Shown piece by piece: positions 1 through 6,572 of a stretch of 29,861 nt of DNA; positions within the stretch are counted from its first letter, which is position 1, and each line of letters begins with the position of its first letter. Below the pieces are notes generated by a model, which ran no database searches, was not told where the DNA came from, and saw only the letters and a program-made list of their open reading frames with translations. The stretch spans positions 1-29,861 of IMG/VR virus record IMGVR_UViG_3300035698_024476, one strand, 5' to 3'. This DNA is from a virus. A program made the position numbers and the translations under genes.

Positions 1-380
1 AATACGTAGATAGTTTAGCAGATGGCTACATGGACTACGGCGCTACGACAGCACATAGGTTTAATAATGATATGACAGTAACGGGTAATATCATGGTAGA
101 TATGGCAGATGCTGCTGAAGATGCTATCACTGAAGGTTATTATATAAAGATACAGAGAACATATTCACCAACTATACCAACAGAACCAATAGAGGATTAC
201 TTCAAGATATATTTAGAAAAATCTGGTGACACAGGAATGAGAGTAACAGGACAAGGTGTAGTTAAGTTACCTTACATTACGGCAGCACCAACGAGCCCAG
301 AAAATGGGATGATTTGGATGGAAGCAGATGGTTTGCATCTTTATTATGGTGGGGCAGAAAAATTAGTTGCAGGTGTTTAA
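1..380 (+). CDS. Fibre-like structural protein, C-terminal end (5' truncated)
   Basis: The reading frame is open from base 3 at the left edge, so the gene begins outside the window and the ATG at base 30 is probably internal. About 125 C-terminal residues are visible. They start with YVDSLADG, which resembles the KQYVDDNAGG element of the tail fibre at the right end of the window. DMTVTGNIM follows, resembling the fibre's SVTASGN element. The protein ends in ENGMIWMEADGLHLYYGG, a type of ending often seen on phage fibre and appendage proteins. It lies just upstream of capsid assembly genes, so a head fibre is as likely as a tail fibre. The fibre-like nature is inferred from these motifs. The receptor or attachment site cannot be told. 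Confidence 0.7.
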   Translation, partial: YVDSLADGYMDYGATTAHRFNNDMTVTGNIMVDMADAAEDAITEGYYIKIQRTYSPTIPTEPIEDYFKIYLEKSGDTGMRVTGQGVVKLPYITAAPTSPENGMIWMEADGLHLYYGGAEKLVAGV

Positions 381-395
381 AATAAGGAGATAGAC

Positions 396-605
396 ATGGG
401 AGATGAAAGTTTTAAAGTTATAGATAGTAATGGTGAAGAAGCCTTGGAGATAACTAAAGGTTCTCCAGAAGTAGAAACAATAAACATAGAATATATAAGG
501 GGATGCATAACAGCTTACGAAGAAGCCGAGGCGCAAAAAAGAGAACGAAAAGAATACTACCAGGGATTATTAGCTGAATATGAAAAGATAAAAGAAGAGA
601 AATAA
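396..605 (+). CDS. Small acidic helical protein, unknown function
   Basis: A 69-residue protein with a clear ribosome binding site (AAGGAGA) eight bases before the ATG. The N-terminal third is acidic and mixed. From about residue 33 it becomes a charged run rich in Glu, Lys, Arg and Ala, ending in repeated EK residues, as expected for one long helix or coiled coil. It starts 15 bases after the fibre-like gene and precedes another small gene, so it is probably co-transcribed with the head genes. I do not recognise a family. A small virion or assembly accessory role is possible, but only from position. Confidence 0.65.
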   Translation: MGDESFKVIDSNGEEALEITKGSPEVETINIEYIRGCITAYEEAEAQKRERKEYYQGLLAEYEKIKEEK

Positions 606-617
606 CGGGGGTAATGT

Positions 618-893
618 ATGCCGAATATTCAAATAATTACAGACGGAAATCCAAAAAATACTACACTAATAATAGATGGTGTAGACATAACGGATAAATA
701 TAGTATAGGTTGGATAAATTTGGACGCTTTTGGGAACGATCCATTGCAGATTAAGCTACCATACTTTAAGCTTCAATATGGTATAATAGAAGATAATCCG
801 TTGGATCCAAAAACAATTGAAACAGCCGTTAAGACGATAGTTATTAAACCGGATGATGCTGGGGCGATGCAAGCATCTATACAAGAACAATAG
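618..893 (+). CDS. Small protein of unknown function in head region
   Basis: A 91-residue protein. The start at 618 is preceded by a G-rich stretch (GGGGG at 607-611) acting as a weak ribosome binding site. An ATG at 614 is in another frame. The N-terminal half looks beta-rich, with alternating hydrophobic residues (IQIITDG, TLIIDGVDITDKY). A hydrophobic middle segment follows, then a short C-terminal tail ending in QASIQEQ. There is no signal peptide or membrane segment. It sits between two other small genes ahead of the prohead protease. The family is not recognised, and a structural or assembly role is inferred only from the neighbours. Confidence 0.6.
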   Translation: MPNIQIITDGNPKNTTLIIDGVDITDKYSIGWINLDAFGNDPLQIKLPYFKLQYGIIEDNPLDPKTIETAVKTIVIKPDDAGAMQASIQEQ

Positions 894-902
894 GAGGTAG
901 AT

Positions 903-1082
903 ATGGCCGGAGCTCAAATGGGAACAGGTTCAGGTAAGGCTGGTATTTATGACCCGCGCCAAAAGGGAGAGGCTAAAGTTGGCAAAAAAGGTTATTGGCC
1001 ATCAGTGCAAGCTGATTTAAGCAAGCAAGAACGTGCCCGCCAGAAGGGTAAAAGTTTAAAAACAAAAAAGGTGGGGAGATAA
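903..1082 (+). CDS. Small basic protein, unknown function
   Basis: A 59-residue reading frame that fills the otherwise empty stretch between the 91-residue gene and the protease. The ATG at 903 is preceded by a strong AGGAGG about five bases upstream, right after the previous stop codon. The TAA at 1080-1082 lies just before the protease ATG at 1086. The protein is Gly-, Lys- and Arg-rich, with motifs such as GTGSGKAGIYDPRQKG and a C-terminal KSLKTKKVGR. It is therefore strongly basic and probably disordered in part. The good ribosome binding site and tight fit make it a likely real gene. Nucleic-acid contact inside the head is a guess from charge alone. Confidence 0.65.
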   Translation: MAGAQMGTGSGKAGIYDPRQKGEAKVGKKGYWPSVQADLSKQERARQKGKSLKTKKVGR

Positions 1083-1085
1083 ACT

Positions 1086-2666
1086 ATGAGTAATACAATA
1101 GACCTTATAGATAACTTTCCGATAAAGACCACAATAAAAGATGATAACAAGAAGTTAGTTTTTTCTGACTCTGGGAGTGTTAGGGATAATGTAAGTCTAA
1201 TTTGTAGCGTTGCTGCTACACATTCTGGAACGCTTATAAATAATAGGGTTTATCCCCCAAAATCCATGAAAAAAGGAATTAAAACATGGACAACCCCATA
1301 CAAGAAGCCAGTTCTTGTTAATCATGATGAAGAAAAAGATCCGATAGGAAGAGTGGTAAGGGCTAAGTATACCAAAACGCCCAAAGGTATTGATGGGAAA
1401 GATTATAAACCAATATTGAAAGCTAGCGATGGATATGGATATATTGATTTAGTTGTTAAAGTAACAGATCAGTCCGCCATAGAAAAAATTGTGGACGGAA
1501 GGTACGAAACAGTGTCAGTAAGGATGAGCACCGACCATGCTTATTGTTCTATTTGTGGCATTGATTGGGCAGACGATGGACCGTGTGAACATGTGCCCGG
1601 AAAAAGTTACAAAGACGAAGGTCTGGCGTATATTACCACTGGAGATCTTACCTACAGGGAAGTTTCTTTTGTAAATATACCTGCAGATGAGTATGCCAGG
1701 GTTGAGGGTTTAACTTTTGGTTCAAAGCAAGAAGATAACCTAGACGAAAACCCAACAGAAGTAAGTGTGTATGCTAATAACGCAGAAGAGAAGACTCTTT
1801 GCGATCTAAGTGGAAAAGAAGGTACTAATTTATATGATTACTTGGAAGATGAAACTGATGAAGAGGAAGAGGTCATAGTTCATCTTTTGGACAAAATGAT
1901 CAAAAACGAAGACAAGAAAGAAAAGGAGGATCAGATGGCTAAAGTTGAAGAGCTTACGAAAGACCAGCTCGGTGAAATGGACTCTGTTAAAGAACTGATC
2001 CAGGAAGCTCTTAATAAGATGAAAACAAATGTTGATGATAATTGCGAAAAACAGCTAGATGAACTTAAGAAACAGCTCGAAGGAGATGATTGTCTAAAAG
2101 AACTTAAAACTCTCAAAAAGAAAATGGAGGATATGAAAAATGATCCCAAGAATGAGGGTGTCCTTAAAGAACTTGATGAAGCAAAAGATGCGACTAAAGC
2201 AGCGCATGACGCACAAACAGCTTTGTCAAAAGAAAAAGAATCCCTAGAAAGCCAGAGAGATCAGCTTAAAGATGAGCTTGATAAGAGGGACAAGGAAAGA
2301 GATACAATCATGGACGAGAATGTTAATCTTAACGCAGACCTTCATAAACTGAATGCTGAAAGGCTTTTTGATCTTAAGAGGACTCTTGGAAAACCAGATG
2401 TAACTGGGATAAAAACTGTTGAAGATCGCGATAAAAAGGTGGATGAATTTTCTCAGAGAAGCGTTGATTCTTTAAATGATCAAATTAACGATTTCTTGAT
2501 AGAGCAGGATGCTCAACCAGACGTGATAAAACATACAGTTAAAGTGGAAAACCCTGGAGTTGAACATGAAGATTCCGGAGAAAAAGAAGAAAAAACAATT
2601 AAAAAGGATAAAGAAACAAAGGGTGAAACTTTAGGTAGATTGTTTGGTGCAAAAGGCTCCGAATAA
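1086..2666 (+). CDS. Prohead protease fused to scaffold domain
   Basis: A 526-residue protein that should act inside the assembling prohead, cutting scaffold and capsid N-termini. The N-terminal 210 residues look like a phage prohead serine protease. They carry the segment ATHSGTLINNRVYPPKSM (44-61), a candidate catalytic His80 in VLVNHDEEKDPIGRV, and a candidate Ser144 in ETVSVRMS. A zinc-type cluster (Cys154, Cys157, Cys167, His169) sits between that Ser and the conserved-looking REVSFVNIPAD. After an acidic linker (about 220-283), residues 284-460 are a Lys/Glu-rich coiled coil typical of scaffold proteins. The C-terminal tail is charged. It directly precedes the decoration and capsid genes. 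Catalytic residues are assigned by motif, not by structure. Confidence 0.85.
   Translation: MSNTIDLIDNFPIKTTIKDDNKKLVFSDSGSVRDNVSLICSVAATHSGTLINNRVYPPKSMKKGIKTWTTPYKKPVLVNHDEEKDPIGRVVRAKYTKTPKGIDGKDYKPILKASDGYGYIDLVVKVTDQSAIEKIVDGRYETVSVRMSTDHAYCSICGIDWADDGPCEHVPGKSYKDEGLAYITTGDLTYREVSFVNIPADEYARVEGLTFGSKQEDNLDENPTEVSVYANNAEEKTLCDLSGKEGTNLYDYLEDETDEEEEVIVHLLDKMIKNEDKKEKEDQMAKVEELTKDQLGEMDSVKELIQEALNKMKTNVDDNCEKQLDELKKQLEGDDCLKELKTLKKKMEDMKNDPKNEGVLKELDEAKDATKAAHDAQTALSKEKESLESQRDQLKDELDKRDKERDTIMDENVNLNADLHKLNAERLFDLKRTLGKPDVTGIKTVEDRDKKVDEFSQRSVDSLNDQINDFLIEQDAQPDVIKHTVKVENPGVEHEDSGEKEEKTIKKDKETKGETLGRLFGAKGSE
1921..1930 (+). promoter_or_regulatory. Internal ribosome binding site for nested scaffold start
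   Basis: The bases AAAAGGAGGA lie five bases before an in-frame ATG at 1935, inside the protease-scaffold gene. The match to the Shine-Dalgarno core is as strong as that of the independent genes in the window. The codons read Lys-Lys-Glu-Asp-Gln, so the match is not forced by a conserved protein motif. Confidence 0.7.
1935..2666 (+). CDS. Nested scaffold protein (internal start)
   Basis: An in-frame internal ATG at codon 284 of the protease gene, with its own AAGGAGG, would give a 243-residue protein beginning MAKVEELTKDQLGEMD. This is exactly where the coiled-coil part starts, after the acidic linker. The product would be almost all charged helix (about residues 1-180) with a Lys/Glu-rich tail, as expected of a scaffold that fills the prohead and is later removed. 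Many phages make such a pair, with lambda C/Nu3 as the classic case, so that scaffold is in excess over protease. The start is seen in the sequence. Its use is inferred. Confidence 0.7.
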   Translation: MAKVEELTKDQLGEMDSVKELIQEALNKMKTNVDDNCEKQLDELKKQLEGDDCLKELKTLKKKMEDMKNDPKNEGVLKELDEAKDATKAAHDAQTALSKEKESLESQRDQLKDELDKRDKERDTIMDENVNLNADLHKLNAERLFDLKRTLGKPDVTGIKTVEDRDKKVDEFSQRSVDSLNDQINDFLIEQDAQPDVIKHTVKVENPGVEHEDSGEKEEKTIKKDKETKGETLGRLFGAKGSE

Positions 2667-2702
2667 GCCCTACTTTATACTTAATACAAGGAGGAAAGAA
2701 TA

Positions 2703-3494
2703 ATGGCTCAAAATAGAACAGCTAACCAGAATGTAAATAGGATTCCTTTTGGTTATGAGCGCACAAGAGGGCTTCTGGAAATTTCAGAAGGACAAAGACC
2801 AGCACTTGAACTTAGACCAGCACAGTATTTACCGGTTATCAGGAGAGACAACTATCTAGAAGATTGGGTAGTTATCGAAGCTGGTAGGATTGTTTCGATA
2901 GATCCAAGTGGTGATTTAGTTCTATGTAATGGTGGTGCCGCTGGTACGTTAACGTACACTGCAAACGATGTAGGCCTAACTGTAAACGTAGATGCTAATG
3001 GTCACGATGTCTATGTTCTTACTGCTGATATTGGCGCATCAACTGATAGCGTTGCAGGAAACAAACCAGTTGGAATTGCACCGTACGATTACTACCAGAA
3101 TCTAGCGGTTGATTTTGGTCAGACAGGAAATACGAAGTATACCAACTACCAGATACAGAACAAGGTAGCCATACTTTGTGATTATATGATTGAAGTTCCA
3201 GTTCTAACTACTTCAGATGCAAGTGGAGCAATTGGTGTTGGAGACTTGGTGTCTTCAGACGCAAATGGTAGATTTATCAGATGGATAGATGGTACAACTG
3301 ACGTGTCACAGATTGTTGGTCGTTGTATTCAGAGAACTGCAAATTCAGTTGTAGATAATCTTGATATGGTACAAACAGTGCCAGGTCTTGGTCTTTCTGG
3401 ATCTGCTACAGCTGGCGTACCACAGCATCTTTATGATTATGATAATAGCACTCCGTACTCAGAGAAAATGTTAATCCAGTTGATGGTAGCGTAA
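2703..3494 (+). CDS. Probable capsid decoration or minor head protein
   Basis: A 263-residue protein with AAGGAGGA upstream of the ATG. It lies between the scaffold and the major capsid gene, a slot where many phages keep a decoration or stabilising protein. The N-terminus is polar and basic (Asn/Arg-rich to about residue 35). The remainder looks beta-rich, with many short hydrophobic strands separated by Gly, Asn and Asp turns, for example IVSIDPSGDLVLCNGG and VGVGDLVSS-like segments around residues 65-190. It has no membrane segment, signal peptide or enzyme motif. The beta-rich composition and position support a surface head protein. The family itself is not recognised, so decoration is an inference. 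Confidence 0.6.
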   Translation: MAQNRTANQNVNRIPFGYERTRGLLEISEGQRPALELRPAQYLPVIRRDNYLEDWVVIEAGRIVSIDPSGDLVLCNGGAAGTLTYTANDVGLTVNVDANGHDVYVLTADIGASTDSVAGNKPVGIAPYDYYQNLAVDFGQTGNTKYTNYQIQNKVAILCDYMIEVPVLTTSDASGAIGVGDLVSSDANGRFIRWIDGTTDVSQIVGRCIQRTANSVVDNLDMVQTVPGLGLSGSATAGVPQHLYDYDNSTPYSEKMLIQLMVA

Positions 3495-3539
3495 GTATTT
3501 GGCTATCATTAAAGAGATTATAATAAGAGGAGGAAATAA

Positions 3540-4032
3540 ATGGAAGACAACAAACAGGTAGGATTAGAGGTTAGCGACGAACTTGTTGAGCAAGTTGCTG
3601 TGAAAGTTGAAGAGAAGATGGCTAAGAAAGAAGATAGCACTTCTCCTAAAATGTTTTCAGATCCTACCCTACAGGATAAATACGAGAATGCCTATAAAGT
3701 TTGGAGAAACAATGGCTATGAAGACTCAGTGGATCAGTTTGATTCGACAAAGAAAGATCAGAAGATCGGTTATGCAGATCTTTGCGATGCTCTTTCAACG
3801 CCGGATGCATCAATCTTGATTCCAAAAGTCATATCAAACATTGTTAAAGAAGCTATAGAGCCACTTCTCGTTGGTACAAGCCTACTGCAGGCAATTAGAT
3901 TTTCTGCAGGACAGCAAATTACCTTTCCAGCCGCAGGTGCTTTCACTGCTGAAGATATTCCCGAGGGTGGAGAATATCCGGAGAGAAAACTCGAAGTCGC
4001 AGGTACGGTAAATAAAGTTGCCGTGTTTAAAT
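3540..4032 (+). CDS. Major capsid protein, exon 1 (N-terminal part)
   Basis: The first 164 codons plus one base of the HK97-fold major capsid protein, starting at the ATG after AGAGGAGG. It joins to the exon at 4716-5539, giving 438 residues. Residues 1-60 are charged and helical, as in the delta domain that the prohead protease removes. From about residue 85 the capsid-like sequence begins (SIPKV-type segment ILIPKVISNIV, then QQITFPAAGAFTAEDIPEGG). The frame runs past the exon into the intron and stops at 4127, adding about 31 residues that do not resemble capsid protein. The exon end is placed at U4032, the last exon base in a plausible P1 helix. It could be a few bases off. Confidence 0.85.
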
Positions 4033-4715
4033 CCCGTTTGATTAATTGGGGAACCCTAAGGCGAAAGCTATGGCAATCCACAGCAAGCAAGATCTCTGAG
4101 ATCTGTGCAGCTGCAACGACTGAGTAATGGGACGCACTTTTGTGCGAAGCGACAGTCTGAACTGTATGGAAACATACAGAGCTAGGCAGAAATGATCTAG
4201 CCATACAAAATAGGATGTTAATATGAATAGAATAGATATAGCCAAAGATTGGTTGGAAGAAAAATATTGGGGTGAAAATTTAACCCAGAAAGAGATAGCC
4301 AAAGAACTCAATGTTAATCTTAAGACAGTATATAATTATTTGGTTAAGTTTAATATTAAAAGAGGCAGAACAGGTCAAAAACATTGTGGACCAAAACATT
4401 GGAACTGGAAGGGTGGATACATAGATTCAAGAGGATATAAAGTTGTTCACGATAGAGAACATCCCAATTCAGATTCAAAAGGAAGAATATTGGAACATAG
4501 ACTGGTAATGTCAAACATCCTAGGAAGACCGCTCGAAAGTTATGAGCAAGTTCACCATAAAAATGGAAACAGAGCAGACAACAGAGAAGAGAACCTGGAA
4601 CTTACAACTGTTTTAAAGCATATTCCAGGGCACAAAGTTATATGTCCTTGTTGTGGTGAAGATATAACGGGTCGTGTATAGTAACAAAATTGAACTGCGT
4701 TCATCGGGAAATCTG
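4033..4715 (+). ncRNA. Group I self-splicing intron in the capsid gene
   Basis: This 683-base insert splits the capsid gene, and removing it restores the frame. Core helices can be traced. P1 pairs exon UUAAAU with GUUUGA at 4036-4041, with a U-G pair at the splice site. P4 begins in GGGGAACC (4048-4055). P5 has a GAAA loop near 4063-4066. P6a pairs 4090-4094 with 4100-4104. P7 is GACU 4118-4121 with AGUC 4154-4157. P8 is CGCAC/GUGCG (4133-4146). P9 is a 7-bp stem with a GAAA loop (4162-4179), followed by GCUAG/CUAGC (4181-4201). P3 may be AUUA 4041-4044 with UAAU 4125-4128. P2 seems absent. The last base is G4715. The class is not assigned. Confidence 0.85.
4223..4681 (+). CDS. Intron-encoded HNH homing endonuclease
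   Basis: A 152-residue protein encoded within the group I intron, after the P9 helices. Residues 21-40 (TQKEIAKELNVNLKTVYNYL) form a helix-turn-helix likely to contact DNA. Residues 91-128 carry the HNH nuclease signature, with EHRLVM, then His111-His112 in VHHKNGNRADNREENL. A C-terminal CPCC (141-144) may bind a metal. Such enzymes cut intronless copies of the host gene, so that repair copies the intron across, here probably near the capsid exon junction. The ribosome binding site is weak (AGGATG at 4212-4217), which would keep expression low. The fold assignment is strong. The target site is inferred. Confidence 0.88.
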   Translation: MNRIDIAKDWLEEKYWGENLTQKEIAKELNVNLKTVYNYLVKFNIKRGRTGQKHCGPKHWNWKGGYIDSRGYKVVHDREHPNSDSKGRILEHRLVMSNILGRPLESYEQVHHKNGNRADNREENLELTTVLKHIPGHKVICPCCGEDITGRV

Positions 4716-5539
4716 GTGTAAAGGTGAGAATTACCGACGAAATGTTAAGGTATTCACAGTATGACGTTATGGGCATGCACATTCGTGCAGCTGGTCGTGC
4801 ACTTGCGAGACACAAAGAAACGAAGATCTTTAATATGATCAACAATGAAGGTGTCACGATATTCGACAATAACGTTGCAACTATGCAAACATCCGGTAGG
4901 GATTCAGCGGGTGCAGGAAACGGTACTATAACTCTTGATGACCTTTTGGTCATGTATTCTAGAATCGTGGCGCAGGGTTTTATACCTAATGCGCTAATTA
5001 TGAGCCCGCTTGGATGGCTTGTATTTGCGAGGGATCCGATTTTGAGAGCCTTTGGCTTTGCGAATGGTGGTCCGATTTTTAGCCCGCTTCAAGGTCAAGC
5101 AGGCTTGGCTAGACAGTGGTATCAAGGTGGTAATAATGTTGGACCTACGGCGCAAGCTCAGTTTGCATCTTCAACGTATGCAAATGTGCCTAATCTTTTC
5201 CCAGCACCACTTCGTATCATAGTAAGCCCGTTTGTATCTTATACGGCCGCTGTAACTGGTGGTGCTGACGCACATACAGATATGATTATGTGTGATACAA
5301 ACGAACTTGGCATTATAGTTATAGATGAGGATGTCACGACTGAAGAATGGGATGATCCGAACAGGGATATACGTTCGATTAAGTTCAGAGAAAGATATGG
5401 ACTTGGTATCCTTAATGAAGGTAAAGCAGTTGCAGTTGCTAAGAATGTCGAAATTGTACGTGCATATGATCTTGATGATTCACTTACATGGCAGGCTGGC
5501 AGTGGTGCGTTACCGACAATAAATCAAACAGGTGTTTAA
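4716..5539 (+). CDS. Major capsid protein, exon 2 (C-terminal part)
   Basis: The second exon contributes the rest of the HK97-fold capsid protein. With the junction at 4032/4716 the protein reads VAVFKCVKVRITDEMLRY, a smooth strand-to-helix passage. It continues with SQYDVMGMHIRAAGRALARH, which fits the spine-helix region of this capsid family. The C-terminal part holds the beta-rich segments NELGIIVIDEDVTTEEWDD and ERYGLGILNEGKAVAVAKNV, typical of the P and A domains. A GTG at 4724 could be read as a start, but it has no ribosome binding site and lies inside the conserved strand. The gene is therefore better read as spliced. A likely alternative junction residue would differ by one amino acid. 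Confidence 0.88.
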
Positions 5540-5553
5540 TAGCAATTTAATGT

Positions 5554-5588
5554 GTGTGGGTGGAGCCTTTATCGGCTCTGCCCTGCAC
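5554..5588 (+). terminator. Strong hairpin after the capsid gene
   Basis: GAGCC (5563-5567) pairs with GGCTC (5574-5578) around the loop TTTATC. The stem extends through two wobble pairs to GGG/CCC and, past a small internal loop, GTG/CAC. It lies between the capsid stop and the next ribosome binding site. No T-run follows, so it may be a weak terminator, or a structure that marks or protects the 3' end of the abundant capsid mRNA. Confidence 0.5.
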
Positions 5589-5611
5589 TTTAAGTAATAT
5601 AGGAGGAATTC

Positions 5612-6088
5612 ATGGAAATAAAGAGAGGGACTAGAGTAAGTCTCAACAAAAAAGCAAGGAATTATTACTTTCAAGGAGAAGGTGGAATTAACTTGAGAGC
5701 TGGCGTAGAAGAAACAGCTATAATTCCAGAAGATATTAGCGAAAGAAACCTTCAGATGATACAGAAAGCTGTAAACGGTGGGCACTTGTCTTTTGGCTGG
5801 GCAAAAGAACCAGAAGTCAAAATTCCAGATAGAAGGAATGACTTGGATCTCCTTGAAATGAACGTGAAGAAGATACAAGTATATTTAGAAAAAATAGCAC
5901 AAACTACGGGAAGAGATGAAAATGCTCCTATGGCTAGGCTAGAGAAACTTTTATCTGCTGAAAAGTCTGATAAAAACAGAAAAACTGTTATTGATAAGAT
6001 AGAAGAACTTCTAGAAAACATGGCTGGCGTATCAGCTGTAGAAGAGGATGATGAAGGTAAAGAGAAGGTAGAAATCCAAATAGTATAA
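5612..6088 (+). CDS. Unknown structural-region protein (helical C-terminus)
   Basis: A 158-residue protein with TAGGAGGA before its ATG, first after the capsid gene. Residues 1-75 form a mixed segment with a likely small beta domain (TRVSLNKKARNYYFQGEGG). Residues 80-145 are charged helix with heptad-like spacing (LLEMNVKKIQVYLEKI, then KTVIDKIEELLENM), suggesting a coiled coil. The last residues are acidic. It has no enzyme motif or membrane segment. Genes in this slot in contractile-tailed phages are often head-tail connection or head completion proteins, but I see no motif proving that here. Function is left open. Confidence 0.6.
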   Translation: MEIKRGTRVSLNKKARNYYFQGEGGINLRAGVEETAIIPEDISERNLQMIQKAVNGGHLSFGWAKEPEVKIPDRRNDLDLLEMNVKKIQVYLEKIAQTTGRDENAPMARLEKLLSAEKSDKNRKTVIDKIEELLENMAGVSAVEEDDEGKEKVEIQIV

Positions 6089-6098
6089 GGATAAAATT

Positions 6099-6572
6099 AT
6101 GGCCAAAGTATGTAAGGATGGTAGAATTTGGGGTCAAAACAATAAAGCCAAGCATAGCCTAGGTACTCTCAAAATTTATAGCAATAGAAGCGATGGGAAT
6201 GGATATGTAAAAAAAGGTTTTAATGCAAATTCTAAGGGAAATCCTTTCAAAAAAGGCTTTATTCCATGGAATAAGGGAAAAACTGGGTTGCAACCTCCTC
6301 CTTGGAATAAGGGGATTGGACGTCCTGGACTTTATTCTTATGAATTTTTATCTAAATTGAGAGAACTAATAAGAGAACGAGATGGATATAAATGTAAATT
6401 ATGTGGAATGCCCGAAGCAGAGGATATAAGACGACTTGATGTACATCATATAGATTATAACAAGAGAAACGATGACCCTAATAATTTGATATCATTATGC
6501 AGAAGTTGTCATGCTAAAACACAAACCAGAAGAGATTACTGGAAGGAGAGGCTTTCATGTCTGCCCCATTAA
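6099..6572 (+). CDS. Free-standing HNH endonuclease
   Basis: A 157-residue protein starting 10 bases after the previous stop (AAGGA upstream). The N-terminal half is basic and contains two copies of PWNKG (56-60 and 68-72), a short repeat seen near the DNA-binding parts of phage homing endonucleases. Residues 99-140 form a zinc-bound HNH domain: Cys99 and Cys102, His116-His117, Asn128/129, then Cys134, Cys137 and His138. It differs in motif and layout from the intron-encoded nuclease, so it is a separate arrival. No intron splits its neighbours, so it appears to be an intergenic homing gene. Its 3' end overlaps the next gene by 16 bases. Confidence 0.85.
   Translation: MAKVCKDGRIWGQNNKAKHSLGTLKIYSNRSDGNGYVKKGFNANSKGNPFKKGFIPWNKGKTGLQPPPWNKGIGRPGLYSYEFLSKLRELIRERDGYKCKLCGMPEAEDIRRLDVHHIDYNKRNDDPNNLISLCRSCHAKTQTRRDYWKERLSCLPH

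Noticed and set aside
3481-3508. Hairpin TGATGG/CTATCA over the stop codon at 3494
   Set aside because: Only six pairs with a wobble, a 16-base loop and no T-run. Too weak to call.
3499-3524. Possible promoter (TTGGCT and TATAAT) before the capsid gene
   Set aside because: TATAAT is a good match, but the spacing of about 14 bases is too short and the -35 match is poor. In AT-rich DNA this is likely chance.
3540-4127. Frameshifted or broken capsid pseudogene
   Set aside because: The break is explained by a group I intron with traceable core helices and an intact homing endonuclease. No random decay is seen in either exon.
3770-4311. Minus-strand frames over the capsid gene and intron
   Set aside because: They mirror coding and ribozyme sequence, lack ribosome binding sites, and have unusual composition. 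All minus-strand frames in the window look like shadows.
4724-5539. Separate gene starting with GTG at 4724
   Set aside because: The start lies inside a conserved capsid strand and has no ribosome binding site. Splicing to exon 1 restores one frame, so this is exon 2.
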